Assembly: GCA_030681515.1 (NCBI GenBank)
Contig: JAUXSE010000011.1
Span: 1 to 64,000 of the forward strand
From: Geothrix sp.
GTDB taxonomy: Bacteria; Acidobacteriota; Holophagae; Holophagales; Holophagaceae
Direction: 5' to 3'
Length of the DNA stretch: 64,000 bases
The first letter of the stretch is position 1. Every line of letters begins with the position of its first letter. Under the pieces are notes generated by a model, which made no database searches, had not been told where the DNA came from, and saw only the letters and a program-made list of their open reading frames with translations. The position numbers and the translations under genes were made by a program. This document shows positions 10,322-19,180 of the stretch, piece by piece.

Positions 10322-10399
10322 ATGAGGTTCAAGGTCAACGAGGTGTTCCATTCGATCCAGGGGGAGGGACGGGGCCCCGTCCGCGAACGCAGCGCGTGA
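10322..10399 (+). pseudogene. Duplicated queE 5' fragment
   Basis: About 50 bp here are an exact copy of the first codons of queE (through the codons for SIQGEG). The copy diverges after GGGGGAGGG and runs into a TGA at 10397-10399, encoding at most 25 residues. It is out of frame with the real queE. Together with the REP-like hairpin after it, it makes a tandem duplication of the leader plus start region. Confidence 0.85.
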
Positions 10400-10430
10400 G
10401 CGGGAGCACGCGCCAGTGGCGCGTGCGATC
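10388..10430. repeat. REP-like hairpin element, copy 2
   Basis: This is the second copy of the element at 10249-10292. Its 9-bp stem is 10406-10414 with 10418-10426 and the loop is AGT. The second base pair of the stem is swapped relative to copy 1 (C:G for G:C), a compensatory change that preserves pairing. Confidence 0.8.
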
Positions 10431-10503
10431 CGGGGGTAGTCATGGGCGCCCCGCGATCGCCCGAAGGGCGGGAGTGGAGGACGATGAAGATGGCAGGTGG
10501 CGG

Positions 10504-11172
10504 ATGAGGTTCAAGGTCAACGAGGTGTTCCATTCGATCCAGGGGGAGGGCGCCCGCATCGGGCGGCCCTGTCTGTTCATCCGCCTCACAGGCTGTCCCC
10601 TGCGCTGCACCTACTGCGACACCGAGTACGCTTTCTATGACGGAACGATGGTGGAACTGGAGGCTCTTCTCACCGAGACGCGTCAGCGTCTCGGCCCCCC
10701 CCACAAGGGCCCCAACGCGCCCTTCGTGGAACTCACCGGCGGCGAACCTTTGGCCCACCCCCAAGCACCCGAGTTGCTGCGGGCCCTGCTGAGCCTCGGT
10801 TATGAAGTGGCCCTGGAAACCGCGGGCAGCCACGATCTGGCGCCCGTGCCCCCCGAGGTGATCAAGATCGTGGACCGCAAGACCCCCGGCAGTGGCGAAG
10901 TCCACCGCTGGCTCGAGTCCAACCTCGACCACATGATCCCCGGCCAGGATGAGCTGAAGTTCGTCCTCTGCGACCCGGCCGACTACGCCTGGGCCAAGGC
11001 CTGGTGCGCCGAGCGGGCGGTGTGGGATCGTCTCGAAGTCCTCTTCAGCCCCGTCTGGGGCGGCCTCGACCCCGCCTGGCTGGCGGAGCAGGTGGTCGCG
11101 GATGGCCTGCCTGTGCGGGTGCAGGTGCAACTGCACAAGATCCTCTGGGGGGTGGAGCGGACGGGCATCTAG
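10504..11172 (+). CDS. queE: 7-carboxy-7-deazaguanine synthase (radical SAM)
   Basis: QueE rearranges 6-carboxytetrahydropterin to 7-carboxy-7-deazaguanine in queuosine and preQ0 synthesis. The 222-residue protein has the N-terminal FHSIQGEG signature and a CPLRCTYC cluster-binding motif (CxxxCxxC), followed by a GGEPL loop. Length is normal. The ATG at 10504 begins the conserved [16 protein letters not shown]; the frame is open further upstream, but that part crosses the duplicated 5' fragment and REP-like element and does not look coding. Its TAG overlaps the stop of the convergent hybrid kinase gene. No other que gene is in the window. Confidence 0.93.
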   Translation: MRFKVNEVFHSIQGEGARIGRPCLFIRLTGCPLRCTYCDTEYAFYDGTMVELEALLTETRQRLGPPHKGPNAPFVELTGGEPLAHPQAPELLRALLSLGYEVALETAGSHDLAPVPPEVIKIVDRKTPGSGEVHRWLESNLDHMIPGQDELKFVLCDPADYAWAKAWCAERAVWDRLEVLFSPVWGGLDPAWLAEQVVADGLPVRVQVQLHKILWGVERTGI

Positions 11173-13127
11173 CCCAACGATGGGGGCAACCACTTGTCAA
11201 TCATGGCCTGCAGGTCCTTGGCACGCACCGGCTTGGTCAGAACGTCGTTCATGCCGGACTCCAGGCAGCGTTCCTGATCCTCCAGGCGCACATTGCCGGT
11301 CAGGGCGATGATGGGGGTCTTGCCGCAGGGGCCTGCCAGGCTCCGGATCCGCCGGGTGGATTCGAACCCATCCATGTGGGGCATCTGGCAGTCCATGAGC
11401 ACCAGATCAAATGGCTCTTTCTGGTGAATGTCCAGGGCTTGAAGGCCATCCGAGGCCGTGCCGATGCAGTGGCCCATGTGCTCCAGGATTTCCGCAAAGA
11501 CATCCCGGTTCATGTCGTTGTCATCCACCACGAGAATCCGCCTTCCCTGTTTGCTCGGGGTCAATTCGAGATTGCGAAGCGACTCGACCCGGGAGTCCGG
11601 CGGGGGATGGCTGGACTCGGAGGGAGAAAGCAGGCCTCCGGTTTCGCAGGTCTTGAAGGGAAGGGTGAGCCTGAGGCAGGTTCCCCCTTCGGACCGGGAC
11701 ATGGCCTCCAGGGTGCCCCCCATCAAGGTGGCTAAACTCTGACTGATGGAGAGGCCCAGCCCGGAACCTCCATGGCGCCGGGTGAAGGAACCATCCCCCT
11801 GGGTGAAGGGCGTGAACAACCTCGGCAGCAGGTCAGGGGGGATGCCGATGCCTGTGTCGAGTACCTCGAAGGTCCAGTCCCCTGGGCGATCCGGCGAGGG
11901 GCTGACCCGGAGGATCACCGATCCCCGTTCGGTGAACTTCACGGCATTCCCCAGGAGGTTCAACAGCACCTGGGAAAGCCGACTGGGATCTCCGAGGACT
12001 TTCCGTGGAACATCCCGGGCCACCTCGACGGATAGTTCCAGACCCTTGGCATCCGCCTGCATGGACACCACCTCGGCCAGGTTCCGCACCACGCGTTCGG
12101 GATTGAATTCGATGGGTTGCAGGGCGACCTTGCCGGCTTCGAGCCGGCTGAAGTCGAGAACATTCCCGAGGACGGACAGCAGGGCTTCCGCCGCGATGCC
12201 AATTTTCTCGACGAGCTGACGCTCCCTGGGCGGAACGGAGGAATCCAGGAGCAGGGTGCTGATGCCCAGGATGCCGTTGAGGGGGGTCCGGATCTCGTGG
12301 CTCATGGTGGCAAGGAATTCCCCCTTGGCCTTGTTCGCGGATTCAGCCTTCACCATGGCCTTGGACAATTCCCGGGTGCGCTCCTGGATCAGGATCTCCA
12401 GTTGGCCGCGATGCCTCCGCAATTCCTGATCCGAGGCTTCGATCTGGGCCAGCATGCCGTTGAAATCCCTGAGCAGCTGTCCCAGTTCATCCTGTCCTCC
12501 CCCGGGGACCCGGACGGAATAGTCCCCGCGCTGGCTGACGCGGCGCGCGGTCCGGGCCAAGGTCTGGAGGGGGCGGATGAGGCTGTGGCGGACGGGACGG
12601 GAAAAGGCCAGGGCCAGCCCGAAGGAGCCCGCTCCGATGACCAGGGCCGCGCCCAGCGCCCAGGCGAGGCGTTTCCAGAGGTCATCCATGCGGAGCTCAA
12701 GTCGCAGACGGCCGACCTCCTCCCCCTGCAACCGGATGATCTGATCCCTGATGAGGCGACGGGGCCGAAGGGAAACACCCTCTGAAAAGGGTTTGCGCTC
12801 CAGGCTGCCGTCCGGTTGGCCCAGGGACGCAAGGGGTCGGCCGTCCTTCAGATAGAGGGTGACGGAGGCCACCTGGGGTTGGTCCTCCAGGATCAGCAGG
12901 CTCTGCATGGCCAGCTCGATGTCCTCGAAGGTCAGGGCCGCCAGGCTGCTGGCGGCCACCAGATCGCCGATGATCTGCGATTCACGGATCGAGACCCGGC
13001 GTTGCTGATAGGTCTCTTGGACCATGTAGGCCGTCAGGGATACGAGCAGGGCCACCACCGCGACCATCATCACCGCCCAGGTGAACTTCCGCTGGATGGT
13101 CAGCTGCTCGAACCTGGCACGGAACAC
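11169..13127 (-). CDS. CHASE8-type sensor hybrid histidine kinase
   Basis: The 652-residue protein has TM1 (about 14-34), a short periplasmic region fitting CHASE8 (about 40-150, [20 protein letters not shown] then [14 protein letters not shown]), TM2 (about 155-178), HAMP, HisKA ([14 protein letters not shown]), HATPase ([25 protein letters not shown]) and a C-terminal receiver ([26 protein letters not shown]). The start is GTG with GGAGGAG 9 nt upstream. CHASE8 is the sensor domain of the diguanylate cyclase YfiN, which YfiR represses. A YfiR homologue lies just upstream, so this kinase probably replaces YfiN as the YfiR target. That link is an inference. It begins 101 bp after yfiR, with no separate output regulator nearby. 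Confidence 0.9.
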   Translation of the reverse strand: MFRARFEQLTIQRKFTWAVMMVAVVALLVSLTAYMVQETYQQRRVSIRESQIIGDLVAASSLAALTFEDIELAMQSLLILEDQPQVASVTLYLKDGRPLASLGQPDGSLERKPFSEGVSLRPRRLIRDQIIRLQGEEVGRLRLELRMDDLWKRLAWALGAALVIGAGSFGLALAFSRPVRHSLIRPLQTLARTARRVSQRGDYSVRVPGGGQDELGQLLRDFNGMLAQIEASDQELRRHRGQLEILIQERTRELSKAMVKAESANKAKGEFLATMSHEIRTPLNGILGISTLLLDSSVPPRERQLVEKIGIAAEALLSVLGNVLDFSRLEAGKVALQPIEFNPERVVRNLAEVVSMQADAKGLELSVEVARDVPRKVLGDPSRLSQVLLNLLGNAVKFTERGSVILRVSPSPDRPGDWTFEVLDTGIGIPPDLLPRLFTPFTQGDGSFTRRHGGSGLGLSISQSLATLMGGTLEAMSRSEGGTCLRLTLPFKTCETGGLLSPSESSHPPPDSRVESLRNLELTPSKQGRRILVVDDNDMNRDVFAEILEHMGHCIGTASDGLQALDIHQKEPFDLVLMDCQMPHMDGFESTRRIRSLAGPCGKTPIIALTGNVRLEDQERCLESGMNDVLTKPVRAKDLQAMIDKWLPPSLG

Positions 13128-13228
13128 GATACGGATCTCCTCCGTAGATCATGTCGGACTGGCCTGGATTTGTATGAGTTAAATTCGATGCGGCCGGGCC
13201 CGGAACACACTTTGAAACTGTTATGACA

Positions 13229-13753
13229 TCACCTTTTTTTTGCCACCTGAAGGAAGGACGAAGCCAACTGGATGCCGGCGGCCTTGGCCGCGGAAAGGTT
13301 CACTTCAAAGCCGAGGTGCGCCTGGTCCCGGATGATGTTCACCATCACGCCCCTGGCGGCGTAGCCATCGCTATCGCCGACCGTCAAGGTGGGCCGCTTC
13401 GCCACCTGCTGAAGGATGTCGGGGAGCCGGGCCTCCTCCGAACTGGAGATGAAGAGCAGGTCACAGGGGCCGAGATCCTTTGGACCGCGGAAATACTTCA
13501 CCGAGACCGCGCGTCCTTTGACCTTGTGGGTGAGGAAGTAGGCCTCCAGTTCATCCCCGAAGGGACTTCGGCCCACCACGGCGAGGATGAAGGGCCCTCC
13601 CCGCTCGGAGGGCTGGGGCGGCGCGGGCCATTCCACGAAGCGGCTGATCCGCTCCAGGAGCACCACCTTGGCGGAGTACTCGGTGGCAGACGGTCCCTGG
13701 GCAGGGGCCAGGCTCACCCCCGCGGCCAACAGGAAATGACGGTGGAACCGCAT
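13229..13753 (-). CDS. YfiR-family periplasmic protein (DUF4154)
   Basis: The 174-residue product has a signal peptide (residues 1-18, FLLAAGVSLAPAQG). The YfiR fold follows: EYSAKVVLLERISRFVEWP, FILAVVGRSPFGDELE, CDLLFISSSE, TLTVGDSDGYAARGVMVNII, and the family ending VNLSAAKAAGIQLASSFLQVA. YfiR is a periplasmic, redox-sensitive repressor of CHASE8 proteins in Pseudomonas. The start overlaps the stop of the TonB-dependent receptor (TGATG), so the two are coupled. The CHASE8 kinase follows downstream. Confidence 0.88.
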   Translation of the reverse strand: MRFHRHFLLAAGVSLAPAQGPSATEYSAKVVLLERISRFVEWPAPPQPSERGGPFILAVVGRSPFGDELEAYFLTHKVKGRAVSVKYFRGPKDLGPCDLLFISSSEEARLPDILQQVAKRPTLTVGDSDGYAARGVMVNIIRDQAHLGFEVNLSAAKAAGIQLASSFLQVAKKR

Positions 13754-15735
13754 CAGAAGCGCCACCCCAGGGTGATCCGCCAGGTCCGGCCATCTGAGGC
13801 CATGCGGGCGATGGGTGCGTAGTCGAGGGCCACCAGGTCCATCCGTCGCGCATCCGTCAGATCCTCCATGGAGGCTGAAACCCAGGCCTGCCGCCCCTCC
13901 CAGCGAAGGGCGGACCGGAGGGTGGTGGCCGCCGGGGCCACGACCCCAAGGGCGGCATCTTCCCGGCGGCCCACATGGCGGGCCTCGCCCGTGAGACTCC
14001 ATGGCCCCCAGATCCGGGTGACTCGAAGCCCGGCCTGGATGCGGGTGCTATCCGGGAACCGGGCGCCGTCATCGCGGAGCCAGTGGTAGGCGCCGCCCTG
14101 AAGCATCCAGGTCCACCCGGGATGCCGTCCCAGAAGTTCCACCTCGGCGGCCCGGCCCCGGGTGGTCCCCGGTTTGTTCTGGGCCTGCACCAGGCCATTG
14201 CCATCGTCCTCGTATTCGATGAGGCGTTCCCAGCTGGATTCGCTCCATCCGACCTGGGATTGGATGCCGCCGCCCCAGGTCCGCACCCAGATGGCCTGGG
14301 CCGTTCGGATGGTCTCTGGTTGCAGTCCAGGGTTGGCCAGATAGCCCTGGCCATCCTGGTAGTAGCGTTCGACGTGGGTGGGATACCGGTAGCCGCCCCC
14401 GTAGAGCAGTTTCAGGATATCCATGGAGGTGGGATTGAGGATCAGGGCGAACCGGGGGGTCCAGTCCTGATGGGTGGATGGCTGGAAGGAGGTGGTCTGC
14501 CCTGAAACGAAACTCTCCGCCAGGGTGATGCGATGGCTGGCGTGCTGGATCCCGAGCACGAGCTGGGCCCACTCATTCAGGGTCGAATCCATCTGGAGGT
14601 AGCTGTTCCCCGATCGGCTATCCACCCGGCCCCCGAAGGGGGAGCCTTCGTTGATTCCTTCGATCCGGAGCTGGCCCCATTTCTGTTCGGACCCGACCGT
14701 CAACATCTGGGAGCCCGATACCGGGAATCTCGCCTGGACTTCGAGCCCTTGGCCCTGGCTGGGATCCCGCTCCGAAAAGGGCTGGGTGAAGGCGGGATCG
14801 CGGACCCCGTCGTAGCTGAAGACATCCGAGAACACATAGTGATCGGCATAGACCCTCACCAGGGTTTCCACCTTCCCGAACCTGGGCTCGGCCTTGAATT
14901 CTCCGAACACCAGCGAATCCTTGTAGTGGTTCGAGGCATCGCCGATCACGCTGCTGTAGGGGGCCGAAGCCAGCCTGCGGAGGTTGCTCATGGCATAGCC
15001 CGCCAGGCTCCAATCCTTGCCCTTGGCGCGAAGGTAGGCGCTCTGGCGTTCCTCCCGGTCCAGGTCCGCGGGAAGCGTGCCCACGCCCAGTTCCGGGAAG
15101 TCCAGGGCGGTGCCCTTCCGTTGCCATCCGCTGGCCATGATGTCCCAGGTGGCTCCGGAACCGGTCCATCCCGCCCGGCCCCAGCCTCCGAAGCCGCCCC
15201 GGGACTGGCCTTCCAGGGCACCCTCCGCGCGACCGCCGGGGGGCCGGGTGATGACATTGACCATGCCCATGAAGGCGGTGTTGCCGTAGAGGGCGGAAGC
15301 AGGCCCACGGATGATCTCGATGCGTTCCACGCGTTCCAGGGGGATTCCGAAATCCTCCCCGATCATGCTTCCGGCCAGGCTGTCAGATGAATTCAGTGTG
15401 TGGCCATCCAGCAGGATCAGGACGCGGGTGTTGAGATCCCCGACGATCTGAAGACCGCGCACCGCAAGGTTGTCGTAGGCCCGATCGCGCACGGTCCGGA
15501 AGCCCAGCACGCCATCCAGGGCCTCGGACAGGGTGCGATAACCCAGGCGGCGCAGATCCTCCCCGGAGAGGACCGTGGCGTCCACCGGGGCCTCCTTGAG
15601 CCGCTGGAGGCGCTTGCTGGCGGAGGAGATGACCGGCTGCTTCAGAAGATCCTGAAGGTCTTTCAGATCATCGAGGCCCGGTTCCTGGGCCAGCAAAAGG
15701 GTTGGCAGGATGGCGAGGGCAAGAGATCTGGACAT
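13753..15735 (-). CDS. TonB-dependent outer-membrane receptor
   Basis: The 660-residue protein has a signal peptide, an N-terminal plug (about 35-150: ISSASKRLQRLKEAPVDATV, YRTLSEALDGVLGF, NLAVRGLQ, RVERIEIIRGPASALYGN) and a C-terminal 22-strand-like barrel ending in an aromatic residue (ITLGWRF). ATG 15735 is chosen for its GGAGG ribosome-binding site. The ligand is unknown. Being coupled to YfiR and a CHASE8 kinase makes this a receptor tied to a sensory pathway, so it may be a signal transducer or a porin-like channel for a sensed ligand. No TonB/ExbBD genes are in the window apart from a lone TonB-C-like protein at 616. Confidence 0.92.
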   Translation of the reverse strand: MSRSLALAILPTLLLAQEPGLDDLKDLQDLLKQPVISSASKRLQRLKEAPVDATVLSGEDLRRLGYRTLSEALDGVLGFRTVRDRAYDNLAVRGLQIVGDLNTRVLILLDGHTLNSSDSLAGSMIGEDFGIPLERVERIEIIRGPASALYGNTAFMGMVNVITRPPGGRAEGALEGQSRGGFGGWGRAGWTGSGATWDIMASGWQRKGTALDFPELGVGTLPADLDREERQSAYLRAKGKDWSLAGYAMSNLRRLASAPYSSVIGDASNHYKDSLVFGEFKAEPRFGKVETLVRVYADHYVFSDVFSYDGVRDPAFTQPFSERDPSQGQGLEVQARFPVSGSQMLTVGSEQKWGQLRIEGINEGSPFGGRVDSRSGNSYLQMDSTLNEWAQLVLGIQHASHRITLAESFVSGQTTSFQPSTHQDWTPRFALILNPTSMDILKLLYGGGYRYPTHVERYYQDGQGYLANPGLQPETIRTAQAIWVRTWGGGIQSQVGWSESSWERLIEYEDDGNGLVQAQNKPGTTRGRAAEVELLGRHPGWTWMLQGGAYHWLRDDGARFPDSTRIQAGLRVTRIWGPWSLTGEARHVGRREDAALGVVAPAATTLRSALRWEGRQAWVSASMEDLTDARRMDLVALDYAPIARMASDGRTWRITLGWRF

Positions 15736-15865
15736 GGGCGCACCTCCAGCAGAGGACCGTCTCATCGCCAAATCTATCTCATACCTGTATTTTAGATATC
15801 CCGATTATCGGCCACCCCCCGCTCGAAGCGCAGGAAGCCGCGATGCCGCAGAAAAGGCCTTGGGA

Positions 15866-16717
15866 TCAGGGCTTCCACGCCGCCAGTTCCTTCTCCAGGT
15901 TTTCGGTGTATTCCTTCGGCGCCTTGCCCTTGGACAGGTCAATGGCTTTCTGGAGGTGGGTGCGGGCTTCGGGCATCCGCTTCGCGTCTTTGTAGATCCG
16001 GGCGGCGGTTTCATGGTTCCAGAAGCTATCGCTGGCCTTCAGGCTCTTCTCGATCCAGGCCAGGGCCTTCGCGGGTTCGATGGCCTGTTCCTGGCAGTAC
16101 TTGGCGGCCTGGTACCAGGGCACCCAGTCGGTTTCGGGCGCCTTCTTGAGGGTGTCTTCCAGGTGGGCCCAGTAGATGGCCCGGGTGTCGAAGGCCACGG
16201 GGAAGCTCACGCGCAGCTTCTCCCAACCGAGTTCGACGGTGGCGCTGCCGGTACCGGTGGGCAGCACGCGGTAGTCCAGGTATTCGAGGAAGGGCCCGGC
16301 CTGGGGCGTGGCCTCCCAGCGCAGCACATCGTCCTCTGCCTTGTAGTCGTAGGCGCCCCACTGCTTGGCCTTCTTGTTGAGGATGAGTATCCAGGTCTTT
16401 TCGCCGGGGATGACGAAGAAGCCGTAGGTGCCGGCAGGTACATCCTGGCCCGCGGCTTTGGCGGCGTGGCTGAAGGTGATCACGGTGGCGTTGTTGGCGC
16501 CCGCCCGCCACACCTGCCCGAAGGGCACCAGCTCGCCCCAGATTTTCCGCCCCTTCACGGCGGGCCGGGCGAAAGTGATGTCCACTTTGCTGATGCCAAG
16601 TTCCTGCGACACCGTGCAGGCCGGGCTCACACGCAGGGGCGTCAGGCGCACGGGCGCGGGCTTCTCCTGGGCGGCCAGCGACATCGCGAAAAGGGCGGGG
16701 AGCAGCAGGCTACACAT
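15866..16717 (-). CDS. DUF2911 domain exported protein with TPR tail
   Basis: The 283-residue product has a signal peptide (about 1-16, LLLPALFAMSLAAQE). The DUF2911 domain (about 25-180) shows the family motifs VDITFARPAVKGRKIWGELV, PFGQVWRAGANNATVI, PAGTYGFFVIPG and GAYDYKAEDD. A TPR-like region (about 195-270) ends it. The biochemical function of DUF2911 is unknown. ATG 16717 is chosen because it opens the signal peptide. The start overlaps the 3' end of the Gcr-family gene by 8 bp, so it is the last gene of a long minus-strand run. Confidence 0.88.
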   Translation of the reverse strand: MCSLLLPALFAMSLAAQEKPAPVRLTPLRVSPACTVSQELGISKVDITFARPAVKGRKIWGELVPFGQVWRAGANNATVITFSHAAKAAGQDVPAGTYGFFVIPGEKTWILILNKKAKQWGAYDYKAEDDVLRWEATPQAGPFLEYLDYRVLPTGTGSATVELGWEKLRVSFPVAFDTRAIYWAHLEDTLKKAPETDWVPWYQAAKYCQEQAIEPAKALAWIEKSLKASDSFWNHETAARIYKDAKRMPEARTHLQKAIDLSKGKAPKEYTENLEKELAAWKP

Positions 16718-18644
16718 GGGAATCTCCGGGGTCGGGGTGGGGGGAATCGAGGGTAGCAGAAGCCTTCGGTGCCAGCAGGAAGCGCCCCGGCTGGCGGTTG
16801 AAGGCCTTGAGGATGCTCCACCCAAGGTGGCGGCTGGCGCGGCCGCCAAGGCCTCGGGCGCGCAGGGCGGTCCACAGAGCCAGGGCGAAAGAGACGGCGA
16901 AGTTCGTGATGCCGATGAGGCCGATGCCCAGCAGACCCCAGAGGACGTCCCGCCAAAGGAGGGTGCCTTCGACCCAGAGGGTGGCGGAGGCCAGCGCCAG
17001 CGAAGCCGCCTGCAGGGTCACGTGGCGCACTTCCAGGTGGATGCCCGCGAAGGTGAAGGCCATGGGCACGAAGACCAGCAGGCCACCCAGGGCCAGGTAG
17101 CCGATGAAGCCGGAGATGTGGTGATGGACGAAACGGCCCAGGCTCTCGGCACGTTGGACTCCGAGCAGCGCTCGGATCCGGTGGTTCTGGGCCAGGGCCT
17201 CCGGCAGGCGGCGGTAGGCGCTCCAGTTGGCGGCCCAACCCGAGACCAGGCTGGACAGCCACAGCAGCACGCCCGTGGCGGCCGCGAAGACGAGGGCCCA
17301 GCTATGGAAGGGGTGGTTGCCGTGAAGGCTGTGCAGGGCGGTCTCTGGACCGACGGGACCGTGAGCGGTGAGCCAGATCCACAAGGCCGAGATGAGGAGG
17401 GCGGCGGGAATGGCGGCGAAGACGTTCCCCAAGGTGGCGATGACCTGGGTCCGCGTGATGGCCGCCACCAGTTCAATCTCGCGGGCCTGATCCTCGCCGG
17501 CTTCCAGGGCACGGGCGAGGGCCGCGGCGGTCATGGCGGGCTGCTTGGAGGCCAGGCTGAATCCCAGCAGCTGCATGAGGAAGAAACTCAGGGTGTAGTT
17601 GAAGGTGAGGGAAAGGCCCAGCAGCAGCGGCGCCAGGGGCAGGGCGGAGACACCGTATTTGAGCAGGGCTGTGCCCGCGGTGAGGAAGCCGCCCCCCGCG
17701 GCGGACCAGGCCATGGCCCACCATTCGTGGCGGTTCCGGGCGATGTAGTGCTCGCCGGTGTCGCCGGTGTGTTCGACCACCTTCCGGGCCAGGCGCTTGA
17801 CGGTGGTGCGGAGCAGGGCCATCAGGCCATGCTGCGAGGCGCTGCCGCGTACCAGCTCGGCGGTGAAGGCCGCGCCATCGCCATCTCCCGATACGAACAT
17901 CAGCAACTGGGCGATGCGATCGAGCTGGGCGTTCAGCAGTTCAAGGCGGAACACCAGGTCGGTGGATACGCCGCTTTCCTCGATCCTGTCGTGGGCCTGA
18001 TCCAGGGCCCGGCAGCATTCGGCCCGGCAGTGTTCCCAGGCGAGGCGGGCCTCGGGGTCCCGGGGCCGCTCACCCCGTTCCCGCACGGCCCGGGTCAGGG
18101 TGAAGAAGGGCGAATCCGCGTCGCTTCCCCCTGGATCCAAGGACAGCAGGTCCCGGGACAGTCCCACCGCCGCGGCCCGGTGGGCGAGCAATCGTGCGGC
18201 CTGCACCCAGGCCTCTTGGGGTGGAGTTAGCAGGTTTCCCCAGGTGGCCTGCAGGTCCTTGGGCAGGTGCTCGATCCAGATGGCATCGGCTTCATCCAGG
18301 TTCAGGCGATCCAGTAGGGCGTAGAGATCACCCTCGGGATCGAGGCGGGGGATGATCCGGTCCACCACCCGCAGGAACCCTTCGCCGAGCAGGGAAGTCC
18401 GGTCGGGCAAACCTGTTTCAGCCAGAAGGCGGATGGCCGAAGTATGGTTCCATGCGTCCGCCAGCGGGCCGGTGAGCCCCCGTTCGGCCAGGGCCTTGTG
18501 GAGCTTTCGCAGGCGGGTGGTGCGGCGGGCCTCGCCCCCCATGGAACCCACCGGCGCGGCCGCCAGCAGCCAGCGCAGGAGGGGCTCCAGCTTCGGGGCA
18601 CCATCACTCAGCAGCTCATCCAGCCTGGGGTCGGGCAGGGGCAT
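16710..18644 (-). CDS. Gcr-family membrane protein (so-called site-specific recombinase)
   Basis: The 644-residue protein resembles the SpecificRecomb/Gcr family. It has a large soluble N-terminal part (about 1-310) and a C-terminal membrane part with about six hydrophobic segments (for example PLAPLLLGLSLTFNYTLSFF and LWIWLTAHG). The family name comes from an old link to pilin gene recombination in Neisseria. I see no serine or tyrosine recombinase active-site motif, and the topology argues for an inner-membrane protein. Treat the recombinase label with caution. It sits between a hypothetical gene and the DUF2911 gene in a coupled run. Confidence 0.72.
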   Translation of the reverse strand: MPLPDPRLDELLSDGAPKLEPLLRWLLAAAPVGSMGGEARRTTRLRKLHKALAERGLTGPLADAWNHTSAIRLLAETGLPDRTSLLGEGFLRVVDRIIPRLDPEGDLYALLDRLNLDEADAIWIEHLPKDLQATWGNLLTPPQEAWVQAARLLAHRAAAVGLSRDLLSLDPGGSDADSPFFTLTRAVRERGERPRDPEARLAWEHCRAECCRALDQAHDRIEESGVSTDLVFRLELLNAQLDRIAQLLMFVSGDGDGAAFTAELVRGSASQHGLMALLRTTVKRLARKVVEHTGDTGEHYIARNRHEWWAMAWSAAGGGFLTAGTALLKYGVSALPLAPLLLGLSLTFNYTLSFFLMQLLGFSLASKQPAMTAAALARALEAGEDQAREIELVAAITRTQVIATLGNVFAAIPAALLISALWIWLTAHGPVGPETALHSLHGNHPFHSWALVFAAATGVLLWLSSLVSGWAANWSAYRRLPEALAQNHRIRALLGVQRAESLGRFVHHHISGFIGYLALGGLLVFVPMAFTFAGIHLEVRHVTLQAASLALASATLWVEGTLLWRDVLWGLLGIGLIGITNFAVSFALALWTALRARGLGGRASRHLGWSILKAFNRQPGRFLLAPKASATLDSPHPDPGDSHV

Positions 18645-18681
18645 CGGGACTCCGGGAAGGAGCCTTCAGTGTGACACCAAG

Positions 18682-19173
18682 CTACGACGCGGCCCCGAAG
18701 CGTCTCGCCCCCTTCTGGGATCGGTCCAGGAACCGCTGCACGGCGGCAGGATCCACGGTCGCGGGGGTGCCCGACCAGGTCTGAGAAGGCCTCAGCATGG
18801 CAAGCATGTCCTCGGGGCAGCCCACCTGCTCGTAGAGCCGTTCCACACGCCGCGCCAGGTGGGCGGCGGTGGTTTCCGTGGCCAGGGCCTCGCGCAGCAG
18901 GGCGTCCCGCCAGCGGTCCTGGGCCTGGGACCAGCGGGCGCTGCCGGGGCGCGGCGTCTTGCCCACGGCCTCGGCACAGGCGGCCCAGAGGTGGGCCTCG
19001 AAGGTCCGCAGGGCTTCGCCTTCGAGGGTGCGCAGGCGCACTGCGGCCGGGCCCTCCCCGGGGGTCCAGGCCTGAATCTGCGCGGGGCTCAGGAACCCGA
19101 AATCGTGGCCGGTGACCATATCGTCCCAGGTGGGTTCACCGTGGGTGGCACGGAAGGCGTCGAGAGATCTCAT
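18682..19173 (-). CDS. Hypothetical cytosolic protein
   Basis: This 163-residue, mainly helical protein has no signal peptide or TM segment. It opens with MRSLDAFRATHGEPTWDDM and has arginine-rich helices (residues 85-125). It begins 7 bp after the arginase-family stop and is followed 37 bp later by the Gcr-family gene, so it is transcribed with them. I do not recognise the family. Confidence 0.7.
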   Translation of the reverse strand: MRSLDAFRATHGEPTWDDMVTGHDFGFLSPAQIQAWTPGEGPAAVRLRTLEGEALRTFEAHLWAACAEAVGKTPRPGSARWSQAQDRWRDALLREALATETTAAHLARRVERLYEQVGCPEDMLAMLRPSQTWSGTPATVDPAAVQRFLDRSQKGARRFGAAS

Positions 19174-19180
19174 GGGTACC

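Noticed and set aside
10315-10503. 63-codon upstream extension of queE
   Set aside because: It crosses the duplicated queE fragment and the REP-like hairpin out of frame; the conserved QueE N-terminus begins at 10504.
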